NCBI RefSeq assembly: GCF_001854805.1
Contig: NZ_MBLO01000229.1
Span: forward strand, 1-62,571
Direction of reading: 5' to 3'
Source of the DNA: Pseudofrankia coriaricola
GTDB lineage: Bacteria > Actinomycetota > Actinomycetes > Frankiales > Frankiaceae
Length of the DNA stretch: 62,571 bases
The translations under genes and the position numbers were made by a program. This document shows positions 16,801 through 25,319 of the stretch, one piece after another; the first letter of the stretch is position 1; every line of letters starts with the position of its first letter. The notes beneath the pieces were generated by a model. It was given only the letters and a program-made list of their open reading frames with translations, made no database searches and had not been told where the DNA came from.

Positions 16801-17991
16801 GTCGCGACCTACTTCCCGTTCGTGCAGTTCCTGTCGGCGGTCGCCGACGCGATCGTGCTCGGCGCGGGCTCGGCGCTCATCGCGCACGGCCAGCTGACCG
16901 CCGGCGCGCTCATCGCGTTCCTGCTCTACATCGACATGTTCTTCTCGCCGATCCAGCAGCTGTCCCAGGTGTTCGACGCCTGGCAGCAGACCAGGGTGTC
17001 GGTCGGGCGGATCGCCGAGCTGATGCGGCTGGAGACACTGACCCCGCCGCCGGCCGAGCCGCTCGCCCCCGGCCGGCTGCGCGGCGAGCTGGTGCTCGAC
17101 GACGTCCGGTTCGCCTACCCGGCCGGCCCGGTGTCCGCCGCGTCGGCGTCGGTGGCGGCCGGGCTCGCCGCCGCCCGCGGCCGCGACCGCGGCTGGGCCG
17201 ACGCCCGGACCACGGTCGCGGGGAAGGACCCGCGGACGATGGCGGCCGCGGCGGCGGCGCGGGCGGCGAAGCCGCCGGAGGCGCTGCGCGGGGTCGACCT
17301 GCGGGTGCGCGCCGGGGAGACGGTCGCGCTCGTCGGGGAGACCGGCGCGGGCAAGTCGACGGTGATGAAGCTGCTGGCCCGGTTCTACGACCCGGACACC
17401 GGCGCGGTCCGCGTCGACGGCCAGGACCTGCGAGCCTTCGACCTCACGGGGTTCCGCCAGCAGCTCGGCTACGTGCCACAGGAGGCGTTCCTGTTCACCG
17501 GCACCGTCCGGGACAACATCGCCTACGGCCGTCCCGGCGCGACGGACGCCGAGGTGGAGGCGGCGGCGCGGGCCGTCGGCGCGCACGACTTCGTCGCCGC
17601 CCTGCCCGGCGGCTACCTGCACGAGGTGGCCGAACGCGGCCGGTCGCTGTCCGCCGGCCAGCGCCAGCTCATCGCCCTGGCCCGCGCCGAGCTGGTCGAC
17701 CCGGCGGTCCTCCTGCTCGACGAGGCGACGTCGAACCTGGACCTGGCGACGGAGGCCCGGGTGAGTGCCGCGATGCAGCGCATTTCCCGGGCGCGCACGA
17801 CGATCCTCATCGCCCACCGCCTCCAGACCGCCCGCGGCGCCGACCGCATCGTCGTCCTCGACCGCGGCCGGGTCGCCGAGACCGGCACCCACGACGAGCT
17901 CCTCTGCGCCGCCGGCCGCTACGCCGCCATGTGGCGCGCCTTCGAACTCGTCACCACGACGGCCACCACCACCTCGGCGGCGGCAGACTGA
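13885..17991 (+). CDS. Fused heterodimer-type ABC multidrug exporter
   Basis: 1368 aa carrying two complete TMD-NBD halves in one chain. NBD1 has GPSGSGKST (about residue 409), LSGGQRQ (525) and LVLDDATS (548); NBD2 has GETGAGKST (1150), LSAGQRQ (1254) and LLLDEATS (1277). The catalytic Glu of Walker B is Asp in NBD1, and the signature in NBD2 is altered. Together these define one degenerate and one working ATP site, as in heterodimeric exporters and the fused mycobacterial Rv0194 type. Extra Ala/Gly-rich insertions occur in NBD1, in the linker between halves and inside NBD2 (about residues 1080-1130). Coupled to marR by ATGA. Confidence 0.93.
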   Translation: MTMPPHLPLPANDRTSPDAPAASPPGRDARTSDGPPPDGQGWIRRLAGCLLRHRGAVVLALLGSLFGSGAQAVVPLIGRQIVDGVIIRRDAALWPWLLLLLVAAVASFGFAHLRRYHGGRAALLVQYDLRNAMHDHLLTMDQDNLSRMPTGQLVARANSDSALVQGLLMFLPLLTGNLLMMVAALAVMFVLAPGLAVVGLVVAPALVAVSYRLRVRVFPASWDAQQREGDVAQIVDEDVNGVRVVKAFGQEERELRRLADATGTLYGTKMRAVRLRSRYGPLLEAVPGLAQVAILALGGWLAVRGSITIGTFLAFSTYVAQFTAPARQLAGVLTMGQQARAGCERIFQLLDLPPAIADRPGAVDLSEHGGLRGEIVFEDVEFSYPGGVPVLRGFDLRIAAGERVAIIGPSGSGKSTVAALLGRFHDPSSGRVTVDGHDLRDVRLASLRRQVGFAFEESFLFSDTVRANIAYGRVGAVGAVSAAGGLGAEASQEEIEAAARAAGAHEFILGLPLGYDTVVGERGLSLSGGQRQRVALARAILADPRVLVLDDATSAVDARTEQVIHDALRDVLPGRTTLLVAHRVSTLHLADRVVVLDEGRVLDQGTHEELTERSATYRTLLSGLDPALAAQLGDSAEAFAEIAEAAGGPAATTTEAWDAARARQAAERAGGGHAQAAGVASLGAGLGGGASRGGGVGGGTWRLNLAPTPELLARVAALPPVRDEADIDLAVESRPEPRFSLPGLLRRFRRPLSVGLLLVVIDAAVGLAGPTLVKTGIDRGVTDGTTAVVWVASLVFLALTLVDWVNQVGETFVTGRVAERIMLSLRIRIFAQLQRLSLDYYEREMSGRIMTRMTTDVDQFESLIENGLLSALVAFVTFVGVGVALLLINLDLGLLTLTVVIPLVIATVPFRSRAAKLYELSRERIAIVNADFQESISGVREAQAFVHEARTVEHFHGLGRAYLDSRVAAQRVVATYFPFVQFLSAVADAIVLGAGSALIAHGQLTAGALIAFLLYIDMFFSPIQQLSQVFDAWQQTRVSVGRIAELMRLETLTPPPAEPLAPGRLRGELVLDDVRFAYPAGPVSAASASVAAGLAAARGRDRGWADARTTVAGKDPRTMAAAAAARAAKPPEALRGVDLRVRAGETVALVGETGAGKSTVMKLLARFYDPDTGAVRVDGQDLRAFDLTGFRQQLGYVPQEAFLFTGTVRDNIAYGRPGATDAEVEAAARAVGAHDFVAALPGGYLHEVAERGRSLSAGQRQLIALARAELVDPAVLLLDEATSNLDLATEARVSAAMQRISRARTTILIAHRLQTARGADRIVVLDRGRVAETGTHDELLCAAGRYAAMWRAFELVTTTATTTSAAAD

Positions 17992-18087
17992 CCGGTGAGC
18001 CCGTCCTCGCGGACCGCCATCCTGCTGGTGGCGAGCTCATGAGGCCTCGCGCGATGTCCCGTTGGCCCTTTCTGGGTTGGTCCGATA

Positions 18088-18118
18088 CTGTCGGGTCAGT
18101 CACTGGCTGACCCGACAG
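18088..18118 (+). terminator. Perfect 12-bp hairpin between the exporter and the Rpn-like gene
   Basis: CTGTCGGGTCAG (18088-18099), 7-nt loop, CTGACCCGACAG (18107-18118). It could end the marR-exporter transcript. It also sits only 13 bp before the next ATG and could instead be an operator or attenuator for that gene. Confidence 0.55.
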
Positions 18119-18131
18119 GGATGGACGAGCT

Positions 18132-19076
18132 ATGCCAAGCGGTGAGCATGAATCGGCGGTTGCGGCCTTCGCAGCCTTTCCGGACGCGACGGCCACGTTG
18201 CTGGATCGGATGTTCCGTATCGGCCTTCCCGCGCACGATGACGCCCATCGGGGCCCCACGGTCTTCCAGAAGCTCGTACCGACCAGCTACCACGCCGACA
18301 ACACGCTGGTGTTCACGTGTGCTGGTCAACGGGTGTACGCCGTCGTCATCGAGGTGCAGCTTCGATGGGTGCCAAAGAAGTGGTTGAGCTGGAAGATCTA
18401 CGCCGCCTCGCTTGAAAAGGAGCTGGGCGTCGGCGTGATTTTGGCGGTCTTCTGTCCGGAAATCGAGGTCGCCGCGAAGTACCGCGGCCTGTCCGGAGCG
18501 GACAAGTTCAGCGTGCGGCTGTGGCCCTATGTGCTGAGCCCCGGCGACCTGCCGTTGGTGGAGGAAGCCGTATATGCGAGGGCGAACATCGCGCTTGCCG
18601 CACTGTCGCTGGTCTGCCACGGCGGCGACGACCCGGCGACGCTCGAACCCTCGTTCGCCGCGTTGTACGAGGCGATGCACGAGGTTGACTGGGAGCTGGC
18701 CCGCAGGATCTGTGACATGTTGTTCGCCGGGTTGTCGAAGGCAGCGCGGGCACGATGGGAGGAACATATGACCGTGGTCGACTCCGAGTACCGCAGCGAG
18801 CTCTTCAGAGAGATCGAGGCAAGGGGCCGGACCGAGGGGCTGACCGAGGGCCGGACCGAGGGCCGGGCTGAGGGCATGGCCAAGGCCAAGGCGGACGCTG
18901 TGCTGAGGATCCTGAGCCAGCGCGGTGTTCCCGTTCCGGATGTGGCGCAGGAGAAGATCCGCTCCTGCACCGATCTTGACCTGCTGGACACCTGGCTCGA
19001 CCGGGTGCTGACCGCCACCAGCGCCGAAGACGTCATCGCCCCGCCGAGCCGAGGCGCGCGCCGTGTCGATCTTTAG
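18132..19076 (+). CDS. Rpn-like PD-(D/E)XK-fold protein, copy 1
   Basis: 314 aa. I see a nuclease-like core: KLVPTSYHADNTLVF (Asp), VVIEVQ (Glu-x-Gln) and SWKIYAASLEKE (Lys), the pattern of Rpn/YadD-type PD-(D/E)XK proteins. A later EG-rich segment (TEGLTEGRTEGRAEG) is also common in that group. The C-terminus SCTDLDLLDTWLDRVL is shared with the paralogue at 56894-57760, as is the start MPSGEHES. Residues after about 303 (APPSRGARRVDL) are absent from the paralogue and read through sequence antisense to a broken ABC ATPase, so the original stop seems lost. Biochemical activity is inferred, not shown. Confidence 0.65.
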   Translation: MPSGEHESAVAAFAAFPDATATLLDRMFRIGLPAHDDAHRGPTVFQKLVPTSYHADNTLVFTCAGQRVYAVVIEVQLRWVPKKWLSWKIYAASLEKELGVGVILAVFCPEIEVAAKYRGLSGADKFSVRLWPYVLSPGDLPLVEEAVYARANIALAALSLVCHGGDDPATLEPSFAALYEAMHEVDWELARRICDMLFAGLSKAARARWEEHMTVVDSEYRSELFREIEARGRTEGLTEGRTEGRAEGMAKAKADAVLRILSQRGVPVPDVAQEKIRSCTDLDLLDTWLDRVLTATSAEDVIAPPSRGARRVDL

Positions 19077-19077
19077 C

Positions 19078-19306
19078 GAGGACGCCGACGTAGGCGTCGC
19101 GGACGCGCCGACCAGCCCGGCGCAGACCCGCAGGAAGGTGCTCTTTCCCGAGCCGTTGCCGCCGACCACCGCGGCGATCTGGCCCGCGCGGACCGTCAAC
19201 GAGACGCCGGAGAGGACAGTGCGCCGCCCGTAGCGCTGATACCTGGCGCCGCCGAGCCCGCACAGCCACCAGCGTCGAGGCCGTCCGGGCTCCAGGCGGG
19301 CGGTAC
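19078..19306 (-). pseudogene. Truncated ABC transporter ATPase
   Basis: On the minus strand the frame reads YGRRTVLSGVSLTVRAG, then VVGGNGSGKSTFLRVCAGLVG, a good A-strand and Walker A region of an ABC ATPase. After about 20 further residues homology stops, and the sequence runs antisense into the Rpn-like gene. Q-loop, signature and Walker B are all missing. It lies directly after eutC in the same direction, so a gene once stood there and lost its 3' part. Confidence 0.75.
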
Positions 19307-20200
19307 TCAGCTCGTCAGGGCGGACGGTCCGGCGGGATCCTCCTTGACCAGGACGCCGGAGGTGTTCGCTGCCCGCATGGCGGTGGCCAGAGCGAGGATG
19401 CGGGCCACCGCCTGGGGGATGTCGACGCCGCGGGCGTGGATGTTGGAGATGAGGTTGCGGTCGGCGTCGGTGTGGCCGGGGCGGGGGCGCCAGGCCAGGT
19501 AGGCGCTCAGGCTCTCGGCGGTGACCAGGCCGGGGCGTTCGCCGATGAGGAGGACCGAGGCCGCGGGGTCGAGAAGCTCGCCGATCTCGTTGAGGAGACC
19601 GACGCGGGCGTTGCGGACGGCGAAGACCTGGCCGACGCTCCAGCCCGCCTCGCGAGCGGCATCGAGCAGGGCCGGCAACAGGGCCGGGACCTGAGCGTCC
19701 ACGGCGGCGACGGACAGGCCGTCGCCGACGACGACCTGCAGGTCGGCGCCACGGGGGCAGCGGCGGGCTACCTCAGCGCGGCCCTCGGCCGAGAGGCTCC
19801 GGCCGAGGTCGGGCCGGCGCAGGTAGGTCGCCCGGTCGGGAGCGGCCGAGCCGACGGCGAACAGGCCGAACCGGTCGCCCAGCGGGGCGAGCAGGCCTGT
19901 CTCCAGGTCGAGCGCGGCGTGGACGGCATCCTGGGCGGCGGCGTGGTCGGCGCGCAGGGCGAGCTGGTCGGCGGTGCGCAGCGACGTGCCGGAACGGCCC
20001 AGGAACAGCCTGGCCGGAGTCACGGCCCGCACCCGGCGCTCGAAGGCGCCGCCCTGGCCGGGGCTCGTGGCCGGGACAGCCGGTTCCGCGGAACCGGCGC
20101 CGGCCGGGATCGTCGGCCCGGTGCCGGCCAGGGGCTCGGGCGTGGGTTCGACCATGGGCTCCGGCATGGGCTCGGCTGTGGGCTCGGGCATGGAGGTCAT
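19307..20200 (-). CDS. eutC: Ethanolamine ammonia-lyase small subunit EutC
   Basis: 297 aa. The family blocks are present: TPARLFLGRSGTSLRTADQL, DLQVVVGDGLS, VRNARVGLLNEIGELL, VLLIGERPGL and NLISNIHARG. With EutB it forms the adenosylcobalamin-dependent lyase that turns ethanolamine into acetaldehyde and ammonia in the cytoplasm. The first ~50 residues are a Pro/Glu/Met-rich low-complexity extension with repeating EPMPEPM units, not part of the conserved fold. The start overlaps the eutB stop (ATGA). Confidence 0.95.
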   Translation of the reverse strand: MTSMPEPTAEPMPEPMVEPTPEPLAGTGPTIPAGAGSAEPAVPATSPGQGGAFERRVRAVTPARLFLGRSGTSLRTADQLALRADHAAAQDAVHAALDLETGLLAPLGDRFGLFAVGSAAPDRATYLRRPDLGRSLSAEGRAEVARRCPRGADLQVVVGDGLSVAAVDAQVPALLPALLDAAREAGWSVGQVFAVRNARVGLLNEIGELLDPAASVLLIGERPGLVTAESLSAYLAWRPRPGHTDADRNLISNIHARGVDIPQAVARILALATAMRAANTSGVLVKEDPAGPSALTS

Positions 20201-21639
20201 CGGCCGCTGGTCAGCGCGCGGGCGGGGGAGGGGACGTCGAGGACGGCCCTGTCGAGATCCGCCAGCAGCGCCGCGGCGACATCCGGGTCGGGGTCGGCGA
20301 GGCGGCCACCCCGGATCAGGCCGCGGTCGTGCAGCCAGGTGGTGTACTCCGGCGTCGCGGACAGGCCGAACAGGTCACGCATGCCGGCCGCGTCGTGGTA
20401 GCTCGTCGACTGGTAGGAGAGCATGACGTCGTCCGCGCCCGGAACACCCATCACGAAGTTGCAGCCGGCGGCGACCAGCAGGACGAGCAGGTCGTCGTTG
20501 GTGTTCTGGTCGGCGTCGACGTGGTTGGTGTAGCAGACGTCGATTCCCATCGGCAGGCCGAGCAGCTTGCCGATGAAATGGTCCTCGAGGCCGGCGCGAG
20601 TGATCTGGCGGGCGTCGGCGAGGTATTCAGGCCCGATGAAGCCGACGACGGAGTTCACCAGGAATGGCTGGTACGCGCGGGCGACGCCGTGCGCCCGGGC
20701 CTCGACGGTGAGCTGGTCGAGACCGCCGTGGGCGTCGGCGGAAAGGGCGCTGCCCTGCCCGGTCTCGAAGTACATGACGTTGTCACCGACGAACTCGCCG
20801 GACCGGTCACGGTGGTGCGCGAGCACCGCGTCCCGGCCTTCGGCGAGCATCTCCAGACTGATCCCGAACGAGCGGTTCGCCGCCTCCGTCCCGGCGATCG
20901 ACTGGAACAGCAGGTCGACAGGCGCGCCGGCGGCGAGCGCTGCGAGCTGGGTGGTGACGTGGGCGAGCACGCAGGTCTGCGTGGGCAGCGAGAGCTGGCG
21001 GATCAGGCTCTGCAGGCCGTGCAGCACCGCGCCGACACGGGCGACGGACTCGTTCACAGGATTGACGCCGAGGACGGCGTCGCCGCATCCGTAGAGAATG
21101 CCGTCGAGGGCGGAGAGCAGAATTCCCTCGACGTCGTCAGTGGGATGGTTCGGCTGAACGCGCACGCCGAGCACCCCGGCCTCGCCCATCGTGTTGCGGC
21201 AGCGGGTGACGGTGCGCAGCGGCTTCGCGCCGACGATGAGGTCCTTGTCGCTCATGAGCTTCGCGACGGCCGCCGCCATCTCCGGGGTGATGGCGCCCGC
21301 GAGCCCCGCAGCCGACCATGCGTCGGCGAAGCCGGGGGAGAGGACCAGCTCGCGGAACTCCCCGACCGTGAGGCTCGCGAGCCCCGCGTCGGCGAACGCC
21401 GCCGCGTCGTGCTCGCGCAGGATCAGCTCGGTGACGGCGTCGTCGAGCAGCGGGGTGGCGAGAATGTCGCCCAAGCGCACGTCGGCGAGCGCGAGCTTCG
21501 CCGCGACCCGCTCGGTGGCGGACACGGCGGCAACGCCGGCGAGCTGGTCGCCGGACTTCTCCTCGTTCGCCTTCGCGAGCAGGGCCGCGAGGTCGGGGAA
21601 GACGTAGCTGGTACCTCGCACCGTTGCCCGGAACGTCAT
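20197..21639 (-). CDS. eutB: Ethanolamine ammonia-lyase large subunit EutB
   Basis: 480 aa, normal length. Recognisable blocks include RCRNTMGEAGVLGVRVQPNH, LYGCGDAVLGVNPVNES, QSIAGTEAANRSFGI, NVMYFETGQGSALSADAHG and MGIDVCYTNHVDADQNTNDD. It carries the TIM-barrel active site and binds the cobalamin cofactor with EutC. GGGAGG lies before ATG 21639. No cobalamin riboswitch is seen upstream, and no carboxysome-type shell genes are in the window, so this is the free-enzyme form of the pathway. Confidence 0.97.
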   Translation of the reverse strand: MTFRATVRGTSYVFPDLAALLAKANEEKSGDQLAGVAAVSATERVAAKLALADVRLGDILATPLLDDAVTELILREHDAAAFADAGLASLTVGEFRELVLSPGFADAWSAAGLAGAITPEMAAAVAKLMSDKDLIVGAKPLRTVTRCRNTMGEAGVLGVRVQPNHPTDDVEGILLSALDGILYGCGDAVLGVNPVNESVARVGAVLHGLQSLIRQLSLPTQTCVLAHVTTQLAALAAGAPVDLLFQSIAGTEAANRSFGISLEMLAEGRDAVLAHHRDRSGEFVGDNVMYFETGQGSALSADAHGGLDQLTVEARAHGVARAYQPFLVNSVVGFIGPEYLADARQITRAGLEDHFIGKLLGLPMGIDVCYTNHVDADQNTNDDLLVLLVAAGCNFVMGVPGADDVMLSYQSTSYHDAAGMRDLFGLSATPEYTTWLHDRGLIRGGRLADPDPDVAAALLADLDRAVLDVPSPARALTSGR

Positions 21640-21777
21640 CGTCCGCCGCCTCCCTTGTCATCACGACATTGCGTCATCGTCCTGTGCGCCGTCGACCGGG
21701 TGGCGGAAGACTGCTGGTGGCCGGCTGGGCCGGAGCCCCGGTGATCTGGTGGACTCTTCGGCGCTGGAACTCCGAAC

Positions 21778-21817
21778 ATCCCACCGGATCATGGGACCAG
21801 CCATGATCCGGTGGGAT
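21778..21817 (-). terminator. 17-bp perfect inverted repeat between permease and eutB
   Basis: A 17-bp stem (21778-21794 with 21801-21817) with a 6-nt loop GACCAG, in the 221-bp gap between the permease stop and the eutB start. No T-tract. It may partly terminate or stabilise permease mRNA, or act as an operator site for eutBC. Confidence 0.6.
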
Positions 21818-21860
21818 CGCCGGCGCCCGCCCGCCCACTCGCCGGCGGGTGGGCCTCCCG

Positions 21861-23498
21861 TTATGCGGTTGTCGCCGTCTCGCCAGCAGGCTGGGCGGGA
21901 ATGGCTCCGGCCGGTGGCAGGGCGTCCTCGGGCGCCCGCTCGTGGCTTTCCTCCATGACCATCCGCCCGATCGTCGCGTACTTCTCCGGGTTCCTGAACC
22001 GGATCCCGAGCGCCACCGCGAGACCGATCACGAACACGCCGAGCGCGATGTACGGCGACGCCTTGAACACCGGGCTGTCGGAGGCGGCGCCGGCGGCGAA
22101 GTCGAGGTTCTGGAACAGCAGGACGATGACGTAGATCTGCAACGCGGCGCCGAGGACCGGCGCGACAAGGGTCCGCCACCAGGAGGCCGTCTCCGGGTGC
22201 ATCTTGCGGACGTGGAAGTAGCCGATGACGGCGATCGACGAGATGGACTGCACGAACAGCAGTGCCATCGTGCCGAGGATCGCCATCAGGCCGTACAGGT
22301 ACACGTACGGGACGTCGGAGACCGTGTCGGTCGGCTTCTGCAGGAAGAAGAACAGCAGCACGATGACGAGGGTGATCGCCGTCTGGACGACCGAGGAGAT
22401 GTGCGGCGAGCCGTGCTTCTTGTGGGACGCGCCGAGCGTCTTCGTCAGCCCGCTCGACAGGCCCTCCCGGCCGATCGCGTACAGGTAGCGCGAGGCGGCG
22501 TTGTGGAACGCCAGCGCGCAGGCGAACGAGCCGGTCACCGTCATGACCTTGTAGAGGTCGACGAAGAACGAGCCGAGCAGGTCGCCGGTGGGCGTGTAGA
22601 ACAGCGAGAACGCGTCCGTGCGGGAGACGTCGACGGCGCCGGTCTTGCCGGAGTAGGCGACCGCCATCCAGGAGACGAACGTGTAAAAGACGCCGAGCCC
22701 GATGACCGCGATCATCGTCGCCCGGGGGACGATCTTCTTCGGGTTCTTCGACTCCTCGCCGTAGACCGCGGTCGTCTCGAAGCCGACCCAGGACCACAGG
22801 GCGAAGAAGATGCCGAGGCCGGCGACGCCGACGATGGCGCCGTCGGAGCTGGTGGGCACCGACTTGAACGCGCCGACCGGGTTGATGGCGTCGGGGAGCA
22901 GGCCGTCGGGGCCGCCGCCGGTGAAGAGCACGCCGAACGACATGACCAGCAGCAGGATGACCTCGGTGACGAGGAAGACGCCAAGGATCTTGCCGGAGAT
23001 CGCGATGTTGAAGTAGCCGAGCACCGCGATGACCGCGATGCTGACCAGTGCGTACCAGACCCAGGAGACCGACGGCGCGCTGAACACCGTCTCCATCGTC
23101 GTCTTCGCGAACGACGAGAGAATGCCGATCAGCGAGCCCTCGAAGACGATGTAGCACATCGTCGCGAGGAAGCCCGAGGCCATACCGGCGGCCTGGCCGA
23201 GTCCCTGGGAGATGAAGCCGTAGAACGCGCCCGTCGCGGTGATGTGCTTCGTCATCGCGACGTAGCCGACGGAGAAGATCGTCAGAATGATGGTGGCGAC
23301 AAGGAACGCCGCCGGGCCGTGGATGCCGTCGCCGTAACCGACGGCGATCGGCAGGTTGCCGGTCATCGCGGTGATCGGTGCGGCGTTGGCCGTCACCATG
23401 AACAGGACTCCGAAGAGGCCGATCGTGCCCGGCCTGAGCCGCTGCACGCTGCTGGTGCTGGCGGCTACTGGAACCGCGGCCTCGCTCTGCACGCTCAC
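21861..23498 (-). CDS. APC-superfamily amine/amino-acid permease
   Basis: 545 aa with about 12-13 hydrophobic segments. The first begins GTIGLFGVLFMVTANAAPIT, and FFALWSWVGFETTAVYGEES is the typical APC helix-6 region. GTG 23498 is used because GGGAGGTAG lies upstream. Standing just before eutBC on the same strand, it most likely imports ethanolamine or a related amine (inference from context). Its promoter region faces the divergent PLP-enzyme gene. Confidence 0.88.
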   Translation of the reverse strand: MSVQSEAAVPVAASTSSVQRLRPGTIGLFGVLFMVTANAAPITAMTGNLPIAVGYGDGIHGPAAFLVATIILTIFSVGYVAMTKHITATGAFYGFISQGLGQAAGMASGFLATMCYIVFEGSLIGILSSFAKTTMETVFSAPSVSWVWYALVSIAVIAVLGYFNIAISGKILGVFLVTEVILLLVMSFGVLFTGGGPDGLLPDAINPVGAFKSVPTSSDGAIVGVAGLGIFFALWSWVGFETTAVYGEESKNPKKIVPRATMIAVIGLGVFYTFVSWMAVAYSGKTGAVDVSRTDAFSLFYTPTGDLLGSFFVDLYKVMTVTGSFACALAFHNAASRYLYAIGREGLSSGLTKTLGASHKKHGSPHISSVVQTAITLVIVLLFFFLQKPTDTVSDVPYVYLYGLMAILGTMALLFVQSISSIAVIGYFHVRKMHPETASWWRTLVAPVLGAALQIYVIVLLFQNLDFAAGAASDSPVFKASPYIALGVFVIGLAVALGIRFRNPEKYATIGRMVMEESHERAPEDALPPAGAIPAQPAGETATTA

Positions 23499-23643
23499 CT
23501 TGTGGCTACCTCCCGCTGTGCGCGGCCGCTGCGGCGGCTGGCGCGTATCGGGGCGATCGTGGCCCCTGCGCAGGGGGCGCCACAAGGCGGGGTCAGACCT
23601 TTTCACACGCCGAAACAGGCCACAACGTGGCGGAAACGTAAAC

Positions 23644-23653
23644 GGTACGTACC
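23644..23653. promoter_or_regulatory. GGTACGTACC palindrome in the divergent promoter
   Basis: A perfect 10-bp palindrome in an AT-richer patch 42 bp before the PLP-enzyme start and 146 bp before the permease start. A GntR/UTRA regulator is encoded 4 kb away and could bind here (inference). Confidence 0.4.
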
Positions 23654-23694
23654 TTTACCAGACCACTGGCCTCGGGCCACGCTACGGTCGACCC

Positions 23695-25119
23695 GTGGGC
23701 AACCGTGACCTCGCCGTGGGCACCACCGTGGACTCCGACAACCCGGTCAGTAACCCCGCGGGCAACCTCGTCGGCGGCGCCGCTCCGGCCGTTCCCGGCG
23801 CGGCCCGCGACGATCTTGTCGACCGGCTGCTGGCGACACCGAAGGCCGACGTGCTCGCCACGAGCGAGCGCTACTGGAACCCGAGCAAGACGAGGTTCTG
23901 GACCGACGCCGGCACCCCGCTCGTGATCGGGGAACGCGAGGGCTACCTGCTGCACGACCTCGACGGCAACACCCTCGTCGACGTCCATCTCAACGGCGGT
24001 ACCTACAACCTCGGCCACCGCAACCCCGAGGTCATCGCGACGCTCGTCGCGGCGCTGGAGCATCTCGACATCGGCAACCACCACTTCGCCGCGCTCGGCC
24101 GGGCGGCGCTGGCCGAGGCGCTGGTCACCTCGGGGCCGATCCCGGACGGCAAGGTCACCTTCGGCGTCGGCGGCGGCGAGGCGGTCGACCTCGCGTTGAA
24201 GTCCGCCCGCTATGCCACCGGCCGCCTTAAGATCATCTCGGCGGTCGGCGCGTTCCATGGCCACACCGGCCTCGCCGTCGCCGCCGGCAACGACCGCTAC
24301 GCCGAGCGCTTCCTCGCCGGCCGCCCCGACGAGTTCCTCCGGGTCCCGTTCAACGACCTCGACGCGATGGCGGCCGCCTTGGCCGGCGGCGACGTCGCCG
24401 CGGTGCTGCTGGAGACGATCCCCGCGACCTCCGGGTTCGTGATGCCCGAGCCCGGCTACCTCGCCGAGGTCGCCAAGCTGTGCGCCGCCGCCGGCACGCT
24501 CTACATCGCGGACGAGGTGCAGACGGGCCTCGGCCGCACCGGCGAGCTGTGGGCCATCACCAAGCACGGCGTCACGCCCGACATCCTGGTGACCGGCAAA
24601 GGCCTCTCCGGCGGCGTCTACCCAGTGTCGGCGACGATCCTCGGCCCGGCCGCCGCGGGCTGGCTGGAGGAGGACGGCTTCGCCCACATCTCGACGTTCG
24701 GCGGCTCGGACCTGGGCTGCGTGGTCGGCCTGCGCACCCTGGAGATCACCCAGCGGCCGGCGACGCGGGACCGGGTCGACACGCTGATCAAGACGTTCGC
24801 CGAGGGCCTCACCGCCATCGCCGCGGACAACCCGGACTGGCTGGTCGAGATCCGCCAGGATGGCCTGGTCATCGGCCTGCGCTTCGACCACCCGCAGGGC
24901 GCCCGGTTCGTCTCCCGCCGTCTCTACGAGCACGGCATCTGGGCGATCTTTTCCGCCCTCGACCCGCGGGTGCTGCAGTTCAAGCCGGGCCTGCTCCTGT
25001 CCGACGAGCTGGCCGGCGACCTGCTCGAACGCACCGCCACGGCGGTTCGGCTGGCGCATCAGGACGCGCTGTCCGGGGCGGACCTGGCGCCCGACCGGGC
25101 CCCGGCGCCGCCCCGGTGA
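23695..25119 (+). CDS. Class III PLP-dependent aminotransferase or amine phospholyase
   Basis: 474 aa. Fold type I, class III blocks: LDGNTLVDVHLNGGTYNLGH, GGGEAVDLALK, AFHGHTG, LYIADEVQTGLGRTG and the PLP lysine in LVTGKGLSGGVYP. Members of this class include omega-aminotransferases and ethanolamine-phosphate or phosphohydroxylysine phospholyases. Its place between eutBC and an APH-fold kinase gene makes a phospholyase acting on a phosphorylated amine attractive, but a transaminase is equally compatible. GTG 23695 has no clear ribosome-binding site; translation may be leaderless or start at a nearby GTG (23716 or 23728). Confidence 0.85.
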   Translation: MGNRDLAVGTTVDSDNPVSNPAGNLVGGAAPAVPGAARDDLVDRLLATPKADVLATSERYWNPSKTRFWTDAGTPLVIGEREGYLLHDLDGNTLVDVHLNGGTYNLGHRNPEVIATLVAALEHLDIGNHHFAALGRAALAEALVTSGPIPDGKVTFGVGGGEAVDLALKSARYATGRLKIISAVGAFHGHTGLAVAAGNDRYAERFLAGRPDEFLRVPFNDLDAMAAALAGGDVAAVLLETIPATSGFVMPEPGYLAEVAKLCAAAGTLYIADEVQTGLGRTGELWAITKHGVTPDILVTGKGLSGGVYPVSATILGPAAAGWLEEDGFAHISTFGGSDLGCVVGLRTLEITQRPATRDRVDTLIKTFAEGLTAIAADNPDWLVEIRQDGLVIGLRFDHPQGARFVSRRLYEHGIWAIFSALDPRVLQFKPGLLLSDELAGDLLERTATAVRLAHQDALSGADLAPDRAPAPPR

Positions 25120-25184
25120 CCCGCTGAGGCAGCCTGCCGGGGCGGCCCCGGCGAGGGCCGGGCGCCCGCGAGGGCGGGGCGCCA

Positions 25185-25250
25185 CGACAAGGACGATGGC
25201 GAAGCCTCGCGTGAGCGGAGGCCCAGACCCAGGCGGGAGGGCCCCGGCGG
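25185..25250 (-). repeat. Degenerate copy of the dispersed hairpin element
   Basis: On the minus strand this shares CGCGAGGCTTCGCCATCGTC and a preceding CCTCCG with the copy at 37791-37840, but the outer stem and CCTTTGGCC flank are poorly kept. It lies between the PLP-enzyme gene and the kinase gene. Confidence 0.4.
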
Positions 25251-25319
25251 GCGGAGCCTCCTGACGGAGAGCTCGGGCGGAGGCCCAACGGAGACAGTGG
25301 TGGACGGGTGACTGAGTAG

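Noticed and set aside
14785-17892. Very long open frame antisense to the ABC exporter
   Set aside because: It mirrors a verified exporter gene, is made of low-complexity Arg/Gly/Asp/Val sequence and has no family motif; a high-GC shadow frame.
18088-18118. Hairpin as terminal inverted repeat of a mobile unit carrying the Rpn-like gene
   Set aside because: No matching copy is found at the other end of this gene or around the paralogue at 56894-57760, so an end-repeat role is unsupported.
23499-23694. Cobalamin riboswitch before the eut genes
   Set aside because: No B12-box-like sequence or matching helices seen on either strand of the divergent region.
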